64,000 nucleotides of DNA from Branchiibius cervicis (GTDB lineage Bacteria > Actinomycetota > Actinomycetes > Actinomycetales > Dermatophilaceae), in NCBI RefSeq assembly GCF_042661605.1, contig NZ_JBHSWJ010000002.1, positions 2,852,001 through 2,916,000 on the forward strand. Reading direction: 5' to 3'. Positions 52,807 to 60,406 of the stretch are shown here, piece by piece. Below the pieces are notes generated by a model that searched no databases, was not told the origin of the DNA, and saw only the letters and a list, made by a program, of their open reading frames with translations. The translations under genes were made by a program, and so were the position numbers. Numbering within the stretch: the first letter of the stretch is position 1; every line of letters starts with the position of its first letter.

Positions 52807-53057
52807 GCGGGCTCGCAGCCCCCACGGCGGCGGCGTCGGCGGCCCGGAGGGAACGCGCAGAGGCACGGGCCGCGGCCGTCACCCTCCTACGGGCTGCGGG
52901 GTGGAGTACGGGCGCGATCGCGATGGCGATGGGAGCGAGCGGGGGTGCGGTTCGTGCGATTGAGGCCCGGGCCGCGAGGGCAACCTCAGCACCCCCAGTG
53001 AACCCCGGGAACCCCTCCCCCACGCTGATGTGGGACGACGAGGAGGCCCCCAAATGA
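52803..53057 (+). CDS. Small helix-turn-helix-like protein
   Basis: The 84-residue protein has an alanine/arginine-rich helix followed by TLLRAAGWSTGAIAMAMGASGGAVRAIEARAARA, which reads like a homeodomain/sigma-like HTH, and a Pro/Asp-rich tail (MWDDEEAPK). It overlaps both neighbours by ATGA. It may be a DNA-binding accessory protein; function is not known. Confidence 0.65.
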   Translation: MSGLAAPTAAASAARRERAEARAAAVTLLRAAGWSTGAIAMAMGASGGAVRAIEARAARATSAPPVNPGNPSPTLMWDDEEAPK

Positions 53058-53299
53058 GCGCCGAAACGGTCGTGATGAGTTTCGGTCAGTCCTCGAAGCT
53101 GTCAGCGCTGCGCCTGGCTGCGCCCGTGGTCGAACCGGCGCCCGGCCGTGTGACATCCCTGGTGGCCGCTGCACGGCGCTGGGCCCGTAAGGCATTCATC
53201 GTCGTAACGCTGCTGCTGGGCGTGTTCGCGTACGGCGGTGGTGCCGTCGCGCACGCCGACGACCCACTCTCGATAACGGATTCGGTCGCGAATTTTTGA
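53054..53299 (+). CDS. Signal-peptide ORF directly upstream of, and in frame with, the VirB6-like protein
   Basis: The 81-residue reading frame has a positively charged segment and signal-peptide-like core (RRWARKAFIVVTLLLGVFAYGGGAVAHA) then ADDPLSITDSVANF and a TGA. The same frame continues without another stop into the large gene, whose first usable start is a GTG at 53321. AGGAGG lies 8 bases before the ATG at 53054. Either this is a separate tiny secreted protein or the true N-terminus of the large protein, separated by one TGA codon. Confidence 0.65.
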   Translation: MSAETVVMSFGQSSKLSALRLAAPVVEPAPGRVTSLVAAARRWARKAFIVVTLLLGVFAYGGGAVAHADDPLSITDSVANF

Positions 53300-53320
53300 G
53301 GGCCCCTGAATCTGGATGGG

Positions 53321-56300
53321 GTGGTCACCTCCCCCGCCGGGATTGATCAGAAAGTCCTTCCGCTCACGGATGCGAAAAGTGTGGCGAAGAAGAGGCAGAC
53401 CTATATTCCGTTAGGTTTTCAGCAGGAGGGGAACCCGGAGATAGGGGGTGACCTTGAAAACCCGTCTGCGCGCCTCAAGCAGCTTTACACGAACGCACCC
53501 GATTACGTACTGGACCCGTCCTACGACCGGTATGGCATGTCCACATTGCAATGGACATCTTATGGGGCGAGTTGTGGAGGCGTTGAGCATTACCTTGCCG
53601 GTGGCGAGAACGCGTTCTTCACGATCGGGATAAAGCTTCCGGTCACGATTTCGATGGCGGTTTTGGGGTGGGCTCTCGACCCCACGATCGGGAAAGTTGC
53701 GTCATCGATCGTATCCCCCGTGACGGACGCCTTGACGAACGTTGCTGCCCCTTACTGGATGGGAATCATTTTCTGTTCAGGGGTCGCCATTTTCATAAAA
53801 ACACGATCCAGTATGCAGCTGATCAAGTACATGATCTGGGTTTTCACAATGATCGGGAGCATTGGTTTTCTCACCACGTACAGCGGCGGGAAGGCAATGG
53901 ACGCCGTTTCCGGGGTTGTCGTGAAAGGGGTGTCCAGCATTTCGTGCAATTTCGACACGGCGGACGGTAAGTCGTGCTCCCACGACAACGGGTTGGGGCA
54001 AATTGACAACCAAATTTGGCGCGGTCTCGTTTACCATCCCTGGGCGGCGGGTGAGGTCGGTGACGACGAGGCCGACGCCGCGAGCGTTTCTGATGGGAGC
54101 AGCATCACGTGGGCTGCTGCGATGGCGAACGCGATGTACGTCAACCACAACGACAACTCGGGGAAAGCACTCGGGAAGTCCCTTGCACGCTGGAATACGG
54201 GCGATTACGCCGCCGCATCCGATTCCGATGGTGGCGGAAACAAGGCTTTCCTTTGGAAAGGCTCCGGTGCGCACCAATGGTCATCGATCCCCTTCTTGGG
54301 GAACGTGAAGATTCTTTGCGCCGATCCCGGGGTGCAGGGACAGGACCCCGGAGATATTGGCAACATGAAGTTCTTGCGTGAAGGGAACTGCGATTCCGAC
54401 ACGGCAGGAACGAGTAATATTGTTTCAGCGGTTACCGGGCAAAACATTGGTTCCCGAGTATCCACGTTGGTGATGGGTTCCGTCGGTGCCATTGTCTTCA
54501 CCGTCGCATCCGCTGGTATCGCCGCGTACATCACGATCCAACGCTTCCTGCTCGTGTACCTACTGATGTTCTCGGCACTGTTTCTAACGATCGCGATGGT
54601 GGGTAGCAAGAAACATCAACGGTTCGCGCGAAAGTACGGCGAACTGTTGTTCGCGAACGTTCTGAAACAAGCCGCCGCTGTCGCTTTCCTGCTTTTGTTT
54701 CTGCGGCTCACGACGAACATTCTTGCCCCGCAGAACGAGATTGTGAAAGATGCAATATCGGCGGTCCCGCTGAATCTGCGCCCAATGCTCCTGGTGGTCG
54801 CTTTCGCGGCGATGGCGGCGCTTGTGATTCCGTTCGCACGTCTCGCGAAGGCGGCCGCTAGCGGGGACACCACTCTGGTCAACAAGACCGCGGACGCACC
54901 CAAGCAGATCGCGAAATTTGCTGGGAAAGCAGTGGGAACCGCAGCAGTCTCGGCCGCCACGGGCGGCCTGGGTGCTGCGGCCGCGAAAGCCGGAACCGCG
55001 AGCCGGGCCTCCTCCCTCGTAAGCGCGGGGGCGGGGACCGGACGAGGGCTGAGCGGTTTGGCGGCGATGGCGGCGAAACCCGCCAACCCGGGCGCGAAGA
55101 GCACCGGGCTCGCCGGGAAAACCGCCACAGCGCTCCGTGGCTTCTCCCCGGATGGGGAAACACTCGGCGGCGGGATCGCCGCCGTCGGGCAAATGCTCGG
55201 GGGCAAAACCGGCCACCGGGTCGCGCAGCTCGGGGCGAAAACGGCGGCTGCTGAGATGCGCACGCGGCGCGCCATGGCCGCCCAGACCGCGGAGACAGCC
55301 GCGCAGCGTGACGCCGTCGAGGGTGGCGAGGCGGTGATTCAGGCGGTCGCCGCCTCCCCGTGGGGCCGCAAAAACGTCGAACGGGACGGCAACGGAAAAC
55401 TCACTGAGAGTGGTCGGCGGACGGCCGCCCAGAAAGCACTCCACCTAAGCGAGGAGCACGAAATGAACCTGCGGAACAACAAATACATCGCCCCGATCGC
55501 GAACGCCTACAAGCGCGTTCACGGGCACGCGATCGACGCTGATCGTGCACAGGATGGTGGGGTACAGGTACCGCTCACCGGTGCACCAGGTGCACCCGGA
55601 ACCGGCCTCAACGGGCTGGGGCCGGTGGACGGCGGCGACGCCCCGACCAGTGCACCAGGCACACCCGGAACGCCGCTGAGCGGCACCAAGTTTGGCAAAA
55701 CCGCTGCAACACAGGGACTCCCCGTCACGCCCGGCGGCCCGCGCAACCCAGACATTGTCACCACCGTCGTGAATACGGGTGCCGAGCTCCTCCAGAACTC
55801 TGACATGAGCATCGAGGAGGTCGCAGCCAACCCCGCAAGTGCAGTCGCGGGGACCGCCTACAGCGCTTCGCCGAGCAGGATGGACCCGGCGCACCCGGCC
55901 ACCCCGGCACTCACCAACCTCGCTTTCGCGGTCGATCTGGGAACCCCGGACGAGTACGAAGAAGCGTGTGCGTTCGCGGGTGGGGTGATCGCTGAACACG
56001 GCATCCCGGACGAGATTTCGGCGATTCACTCGACCGGGGTGACGGCCGCGAACTTCACCCCTGACCGGCTTCTCGCAGCGACGATTCACCCCAGTGAAAC
56101 GCTCTCGTGGGAGGATAAAGCGGCCGCGGCTTATGAGTTTTCGGCCGCCGCGGCCGAGGTGCCCGAGGACCACCCAGCCGCCGACGCGGTCACCTGGTAC
56201 AAGGGCCTGATCAACGATCCGGGCGCCGATCCAGCGGACCTCGCCGTCGCACGAGAATTCATTTACGACGCCGTGCACCCCGGGTCAAGTTTGATGATCA

Positions 56301-56824
56301 ACGAGGAATACCGCGCGGCGTACGAGCCTGCACCGCGGGACGTAGCGCAAGCCGAAATGTTTCCTCCGCGGGGTGTGCGGCCTGACGGACGCCTGGGCGT
56401 TTCGCGCACACAACCCGCACCTGATGCAGCCGAACCCGGTGCGCAGAACGCACGACCGGGCAGTGACGCGGACCCGATTGTTGATGCGACATGGGGGCCG
56501 AGTAGCGGTGTCGAAAACGGGGCACCGAGTGCACCCGAACACCGCGCGTCGTTGCGGGACCGGACGCCACCGCTGCACAGCAACCCATCCGAAGCACCCG
56601 CCCGTCGCGAGGTCGCGGACCCGTTCGCGCCGCAACGAAAAGACCGCGCACCGGGTCACCACCGGGACGGTTCCGGTGACGCCAACACGACCACCGAAGA
56701 CGACGCGAACACAGTTGCCCCGGTGACGAATCCGATGCAACCCGGGAAGCTTCACCGCAACGAGGAGCGCGTTGACGACGATCTCTTCGGAGGCTCCGAG
56801 GGCGACGAGGACGACACCGAGTAA
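53321..56824 (+). CDS. Large VirB6/TrbL-like membrane protein with long hydrophilic tail
   Basis: Of 1167 residues, about the first 520 contain several membrane helices (FFTIGIKLPVTISMAVLGWAL, WMGIIFCSGVAIFIKTR, YMIWVFTMIGSIGFLTTYSGG, the later GAIVFTVASAGIAAYITIQRFLLVYLLMFSALFLTIAMVGSKKHQR and LRPMLLVVAFAAMAALVIPF). This arrangement, with ANVLKQAAAVAFLLLFLRLTTNILAP, resembles the VirB6/TrbL channel protein of conjugation systems. The rest is Ala/Gly/Pro-rich and then acidic. Base composition is visibly lower in GC than the chromosome. The GTG start has no good ribosome site, which supports the idea that translation begins at 53054. Confidence 0.75.
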   Translation: MVTSPAGIDQKVLPLTDAKSVAKKRQTYIPLGFQQEGNPEIGGDLENPSARLKQLYTNAPDYVLDPSYDRYGMSTLQWTSYGASCGGVEHYLAGGENAFFTIGIKLPVTISMAVLGWALDPTIGKVASSIVSPVTDALTNVAAPYWMGIIFCSGVAIFIKTRSSMQLIKYMIWVFTMIGSIGFLTTYSGGKAMDAVSGVVVKGVSSISCNFDTADGKSCSHDNGLGQIDNQIWRGLVYHPWAAGEVGDDEADAASVSDGSSITWAAAMANAMYVNHNDNSGKALGKSLARWNTGDYAAASDSDGGGNKAFLWKGSGAHQWSSIPFLGNVKILCADPGVQGQDPGDIGNMKFLREGNCDSDTAGTSNIVSAVTGQNIGSRVSTLVMGSVGAIVFTVASAGIAAYITIQRFLLVYLLMFSALFLTIAMVGSKKHQRFARKYGELLFANVLKQAAAVAFLLLFLRLTTNILAPQNEIVKDAISAVPLNLRPMLLVVAFAAMAALVIPFARLAKAAASGDTTLVNKTADAPKQIAKFAGKAVGTAAVSAATGGLGAAAAKAGTASRASSLVSAGAGTGRGLSGLAAMAAKPANPGAKSTGLAGKTATALRGFSPDGETLGGGIAAVGQMLGGKTGHRVAQLGAKTAAAEMRTRRAMAAQTAETAAQRDAVEGGEAVIQAVAASPWGRKNVERDGNGKLTESGRRTAAQKALHLSEEHEMNLRNNKYIAPIANAYKRVHGHAIDADRAQDGGVQVPLTGAPGAPGTGLNGLGPVDGGDAPTSAPGTPGTPLSGTKFGKTAATQGLPVTPGGPRNPDIVTTVVNTGAELLQNSDMSIEEVAANPASAVAGTAYSASPSRMDPAHPATPALTNLAFAVDLGTPDEYEEACAFAGGVIAEHGIPDEISAIHSTGVTAANFTPDRLLAATIHPSETLSWEDKAAAAYEFSAAAAEVPEDHPAADAVTWYKGLINDPGADPADLAVAREFIYDAVHPGSSLMINEEYRAAYEPAPRDVAQAEMFPPRGVRPDGRLGVSRTQPAPDAAEPGAQNARPGSDADPIVDATWGPSSGVENGAPSAPEHRASLRDRTPPLHSNPSEAPARREVADPFAPQRKDRAPGHHRDGSGDANTTTEDDANTVAPVTNPMQPGKLHRNEERVDDDLFGGSEGDEDDTE

Positions 56825-56847
56825 CCGATACGAGCGCCGCTGAAAGG

Positions 56848-56885
56848 GGCGGCCCGGGCGGACCAGCATGGTCGCCCGGGCCGCC
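56848..56885 (+). terminator. Strong hairpin terminator after the VirB6-like gene
   Basis: GGCGGCCCGGGCG (56848-56860) and CGCCCGGGCCGCC (56873-56885), with an inner GACCA-GCA-TGGTC, form a very stable stem, 23 bases after the stop codon. CGTTTCGTC follows. Confidence 0.85.
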
Positions 56886-58275
56886 CGTTTCGTCCCCCGA
56901 GAACCCCATCTGGAGGCCGCCCCGGAGGTTCCGTGCACGCCCCGCGGACCGCGAGAGTAACGCGTCACGTAACGCGTGACGTAGGGCGTGACACGCCAGC
57001 CCCGAGTGGCCAGGCAGGCGTGCAGACTCCGCCATTAGTTCTGTCATAAGTCTTGTCCATCCCCCTGTCCATTGTCGGATTCGTGGTTAGGACTTATCCG
57101 CTGCTCGCGTGCGCCGATCGCGTACGGTGCGCGACCGAGCGCGCGAATTCCTCTCTCCCCGTGCGATTCTGCGACTCCCAGCTCGCCATGAGTGCGTGCG
57201 TATGGTGCACGAAACGCGCGCCCCAGACCCGCGCCGACCCAAATGCACCCAATGTGGTTCTGCCGGGGTTTTCGGGTGTGCTCGGGTTGGCGTGTGGTGG
57301 GCGGTGTGCGGTGTGCCCGCGGGCGTAGTGGTGGTTGCCATTGGTGCCCGCTCTGGTGGCTGTCCTGGTGGCCGTGGTGGACCTCGTAGTGGTGCCCGTA
57401 CTGGTGGACGCACCAGGGGAGGTGCGCCTCTCAGTAGCGGCTGCTAGCGCACCTGGGGAACCCCAAAGCAATAGCGGACCGGATCATCGGTGGACCTCGC
57501 CTCCGCGAATAGCTCACAGGCGAGGACGAATTGGCCGTGTGCGTGAGTCGAGATTCATCGGTGGGTCTCTGAAGGTGGCTGGGTCCGTGACGGGGCGCCG
57601 TGGCTGGGCTGGTTTTCATGGTCGCGGCGGGTGTGCTTGGTGTCCTTGGTGAACCTCCGTGTGGACGGCTTCGGCGACGGGCGACTGGTCGGTCTCGGGG
57701 CTGGGTTCTTTGCCTAGGGGGCCTCCCGACGTGCGTACATGGCTGGGTGACCGTGCCCGCGGAGGTGACCGTGTTGCCGTGGTTGGGGCGCGTGGTGGGT
57801 CGGTCGTCGTCGCGCGCCGTCACCGCCACGGACTCGCCCTGGGGGCTCGCCGGGCGGGACGTGCGCGGCGACGAACTCCGCCCCACCAACGCTAGGTGGG
57901 AAACGGTGACACGGCGCCGCTGGGGTGCATCCCGTCGCAGCCCCCTGGGGGCTGCGCGGGGCACCCCGAGCGGCTGCCCGAGCCGAAGGCGAGGGCGGAG
58001 GTGAGGGCCCCTCGGAACCCGGCCACCCCCGCACGGTGCGCCTTGTGCCCTGAAGGGCACACCCGCCGCGGAGCGGCGAAACCCGACCACCGCGCGGGGT
58101 GGTCGGGCACGGGGTCACCCCCTGCCAAGCCCCCGGTCACCTCCCCCGCCGCCCGCACCGACCCCTTCCCCCGGACCCTGGGCTGCGAACAACGGCGACC
58201 TGAGCCGTGCGCTATCGCGGTAGCGACCCCGCGCCGGGTCGCGACCCCGGTTGCCTCTACCCGGCGGCATCGGGT
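56886..58275. other. 1.4-kb non-coding control region of the element
   Basis: I see no supported gene here; the reading frames present are Pro/Arg/Thr- or His-rich shadows. It holds several structured sites: clustered ACGCGTCACG/CGTGACG repeats at 56957-56992; an inverted ATAAGTC...GACTTAT pair (57046-57052 and 57091-57097); a GGTGG-rich stretch at 57290-57420; the palindrome GCAGCCCCCTGGGGGCTGC at 57937-57955; and a CCCGACCACC hairpin at 58082-58107. Replication or transfer origins are good candidates, but no specific motif proves it. Confidence 0.5.
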
Positions 58276-58485
58276 CTACCTTCCGCCCTTGATTATCTGG
58301 CTGATCCGGCCGCGCGTGAGCCCGGATGTGGAGGCCAGTTCGGCGTTGGTGACGCCGGTGGCGGCGAGGGCGCGGATCAGGGTGTCGCGTTCGGCGGTGG
58401 CGTCGGCAAGGGCAGCAGTGCGCTCCTCAACCCTCCGCACTGCTGCGGTGAGCCGTCGCAGCGACGGCGGATTGGCGGACGACAT
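58276..58485 (-). CDS. Small HTH repressor (KorA/KorSA-like role)
   Basis: The 69-residue protein has an N-terminal coiled helix (RLTAAVRRVEERTAALADATAERDTLIRAL) and a C-terminal helix-turn-helix (TGVTNAELASTSGLTRGRISQIIKG). TAGGAT lies 6 bases before the ATG with no Shine-Dalgarno, so it is probably leaderless. Three TTAGCGCGCTAA-type palindromes sit in the divergent promoter region 58507-58561. It is the natural candidate for the protein that binds them, as small Kor-type repressors do on other actinobacterial elements (inference). Confidence 0.8.
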   Translation of the reverse strand: MSSANPPSLRRLTAAVRRVEERTAALADATAERDTLIRALAATGVTNAELASTSGLTRGRISQIIKGGR

Positions 58486-58506
58486 GGCGAAATCCTAGCG
58501 GTCGGT

Positions 58507-58561
58507 TTAGCTGACTAACCCAGAGTTTAGCGCGCTTTACACTGACTGTTTAGCGCGCTAA
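58507..58561. promoter_or_regulatory. Three tandem TTAGCGCGCTAA-type operators between divergent genes
   Basis: TTAGCTGACTAA (58507-58518), TTAGCGCGCTTT (58527-58538) and the perfect TTAGCGCGCTAA (58550-58561) are spaced 20 and 23 bases apart. The last overlaps TAAGCT (58559-58564), the probable -10 of the leaderless gene at 58571; the first lies near the expected -35 of the HTH gene at 58485. Confidence 0.85.
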
Positions 58562-58570
58562 GCTCAGTGC

Positions 58571-58813
58571 ATGACCGCGACAGTGATTGACTTCAGCACC
58601 GGTGAGGAACTGGACGCCGAGGAGGTGGCTGCGGGCGAGCTTGGCGTGGGCGCGGCAGCGTCCGCTTTGGCCGCCGCGAGGGAGCACCTTGCCCGCATCG
58701 CAGACGACCGCGCGCTCCGCGCCGGTGCCCCCGGGTGGGATGCCCTGGTGGCCGCGGATGCCCTCGTCGGTGCCGTCCTCGACGCGCTGGGCGGGGACCC
58801 CGCCAACCAGTAA
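58571..58813 (+). CDS. Small acidic hypothetical protein
   Basis: The 80-residue protein (MTATVIDFSTGEELDAEEVA, then an Ala/Leu/Arg helix AASALAAAREHLARIADDRALRAG and ALVAADALVGAVLDALGG) is acidic and mostly helical. It has a leaderless-type start (TAAGCT six bases before the ATG) and an operator across its promoter, so it is regulated with the HTH gene. I do not recognise it; small acidic proteins of mobile elements can be antirepressors or DNA mimics, but nothing here proves that. Confidence 0.7.
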   Translation: MTATVIDFSTGEELDAEEVAAGELGVGAAASALAAAREHLARIADDRALRAGAPGWDALVAADALVGAVLDALGGDPANQ

Positions 58814-58884
58814 CCCGGGACCCTGTCGGACCCCGGTGATACAACCTCAGGACCGACAGGAAGCCACGGCGTAGAGGAGTCAGC

Positions 58885-59436
58885 ATGCGGTACGGAAACG
58901 CTGTGGGACTTGGTGTTGCGGGCCTGGGCGGCGCTGCCGCGGGCGCCGTGTACGGGGTGCGTGCGATGGCTCCGGTCCTCGTGTGGGAACGCCAACTCGC
59001 GCAGCACGACTTGATGGTGCTGCGTGATGGCCGGCCCCTTCCCCCGGTCCCCGAACCCGCCCGCCCAAGGCCCCGCCACCAGCGGGGCCTTTTTGCTTGT
59101 TACGTAGGGTCGTGGGTCGTCGGCGCCGCAGTTGGAGGCCTCGCCGCGGCTGGGATCACGTGGGCCATATATGCGAGTCGCCACCCGGAGAACGCAGTGG
59201 CGGGGATGGGACCCGCGATCATTCTGGGCATGCTCGGCGCGGTAGTGGGTTTCGTGCTGCTCGGGGTTCCGTTGGGAATCTGCTTGTGGTTGCATGAGAC
59301 TCGCGCCCGCACCCGGGACGCCGTGGTCGCGGCAACACACCAGGTGTGGGTTGCTCGGGAGGAACGCAGAGCCGCCTTAGCGCACGGGGTGGACCCCGTC
59401 CTTGTAGCCCACGACCTGGTCGCGATCATCGGATGA
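58885..59436 (+). CDS. Membrane protein with an internal terminator-like hairpin in its gene
   Basis: The 183-residue frame has an N-terminal Gly/Ala hydrophobic segment (AVGLGVAGLGGAAAGAVYGV), a proline-rich stretch (PPVPEPARPRPRHQRG) and then two membrane helices (YVGSWVVGAAVGGLAAAGITWAIYA and IILGMLGAVVGFVLLGVPLGICLWL) with a cytosolic helical tail. GAGGAG precedes the ATG. A perfect intrinsic terminator (59067-59094) lies inside the coding frame and encodes part of the proline-rich linker. Function unknown. Confidence 0.7.
   Translation: MRYGNAVGLGVAGLGGAAAGAVYGVRAMAPVLVWERQLAQHDLMVLRDGRPLPPVPEPARPRPRHQRGLFACYVGSWVVGAAVGGLAAAGITWAIYASRHPENAVAGMGPAIILGMLGAVVGFVLLGVPLGICLWLHETRARTRDAVVAATHQVWVAREERRAALAHGVDPVLVAHDLVAIIG
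59067..59094 (+). terminator. Intrinsic terminator inside the membrane-protein gene
   Basis: AAGGCCCCGC (59067-59076), loop CACCA, GCGGGGCCTT (59082-59091) and a five-T run form the most canonical rho-independent terminator in the window. It lies in frame within the 58885-59436 gene. Confidence 0.8.
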
Positions 59437-59857
59437 GCGGGATGAGTCGCGCCCTCCGGCTGCGACTAGTGCGAACCATTCCAACCAACAAGGACGTTCG
59501 CGCTCCGCACCGACGCCACCACCCCGATCGTTGTCGTCCTCGGCACCAGGGGGGACCGGATGATGCCGCCCTCGCCCTCCGTGCACGGGCGAGCTTGGTG
59601 GTGGTCCATGCCACCGCACGTGCAGCTCGGAACCATCTGAACACCCGCCGCCCCGACCAGGGGGACGGGATGTGTATACGACTTTGTTATACCGACGAAT
59701 ACTTTGGTAGCCCCCACCCCTGTTCGTGATCCGCATCACCAGGAAGGACATGCGCTCCGCCACCTCCCACGCCGGGGCAAACCCTGGCGAGGACTCGCCG
59801 TGGCCGGCTCCGGGTCTACTCTGCGCAGTTGCTGGCAGCGTTGCACGTCGGCGGCGG
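59437..59857. other. Intergenic stretch without a clear gene
   Basis: No reading frame here looks like a protein family. GTATA-N9-TATAC (59674-59692) is a short AT-rich inverted repeat that could be an operator or a -10 region. A 44-codon frame starting at 59750 after AGGAAGGAC has a good ribosome site but an Ala/Pro/Arg-rich product that overlaps the PIN gene; I leave it uncalled. Confidence 0.45.
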
Positions 59858-60397
59858 TTACCCGCGCAGCCACTCGTCGAATGAGGTTCGGTCGAAAACC
59901 TGCGGTGGCCAACCGCGTCCCTTGCCGTGGAGTGTCTCGGTGTAACCCCAAGAGGTGTTGGCATCTATCTGGTTCTTACGGCATGCCACACGGAGAAGGT
60001 CCCACGTTGTGGGGGACTGGATGTCGTGCCTTTTGGCGAGCCGAGCGGCGTCGCGGTCGTCGGTGACGAAGAACCCGCGAAGTGATCGCCTAGTCATGAT
60101 CGCCAATGTCTCTGCCTCCCCGAGGTGCTTGCTCGGTGGGTCCCCGGGCTGCGCGAGCGTGTTGCGGAACGCAAGCATGTCCTGCAACTCGGCGGGATCA
60201 GGGCGCAGCGCCTCACCGAAAATGTCGGGTGCTTTGCGAAGAGTTCCCAGTCCCTCAACGCCTGCCGATTCCGCACACTCTGACGCGACAGTGGCGCACC
60301 ATTGGCCCTTTCCGTTCGCGAGCCACGCCAACAGATCGAACCGGTTGAGGATGGCGAAGTTGATGAGGACAGTGTTGTCCGGGAACAGCAGAACCAT
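59858..60397 (-). CDS. PIN-domain protein (VapC-like putative ribonuclease)
   Basis: The 179-residue protein has PIN-type acidic positions: PDNTVLINF near the N-terminus, SECAES, a GEAETLAIM segment and TDDRDAARLAKRHDI, consistent with a magnesium-dependent RNase. It is longer than most VapC toxins and ends with WPPQVFDRTSFDEWLRG. Its ATG follows the repaired stop of the XRE-ImmA gene by 9 bases, so the two are an operon, possibly a toxin-antitoxin or phage-defence pair (inference). Confidence 0.8.
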   Translation of the reverse strand: MVLLFPDNTVLINFAILNRFDLLAWLANGKGQWCATVASECAESAGVEGLGTLRKAPDIFGEALRPDPAELQDMLAFRNTLAQPGDPPSKHLGEAETLAIMTRRSLRGFFVTDDRDAARLAKRHDIQSPTTWDLLRVACRKNQIDANTSWGYTETLHGKGRGWPPQVFDRTSFDEWLRG

Positions 60398-60406
60398 CCC
60401 GCGCTG

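Noticed and set aside
57087..58090. Several 70-220-codon frames in the element's non-coding region
   Set aside because: Compositions are extreme (Arg, Thr, Pro, His), frames overlap on both strands, and none shows a domain or a good ribosome site.
59750..59884. A 44-codon plus-strand gene with a good AGGAAGGA ribosome site
   Set aside because: The product is low-complexity Ala/Pro/Arg and overlaps the PIN gene; no other support.
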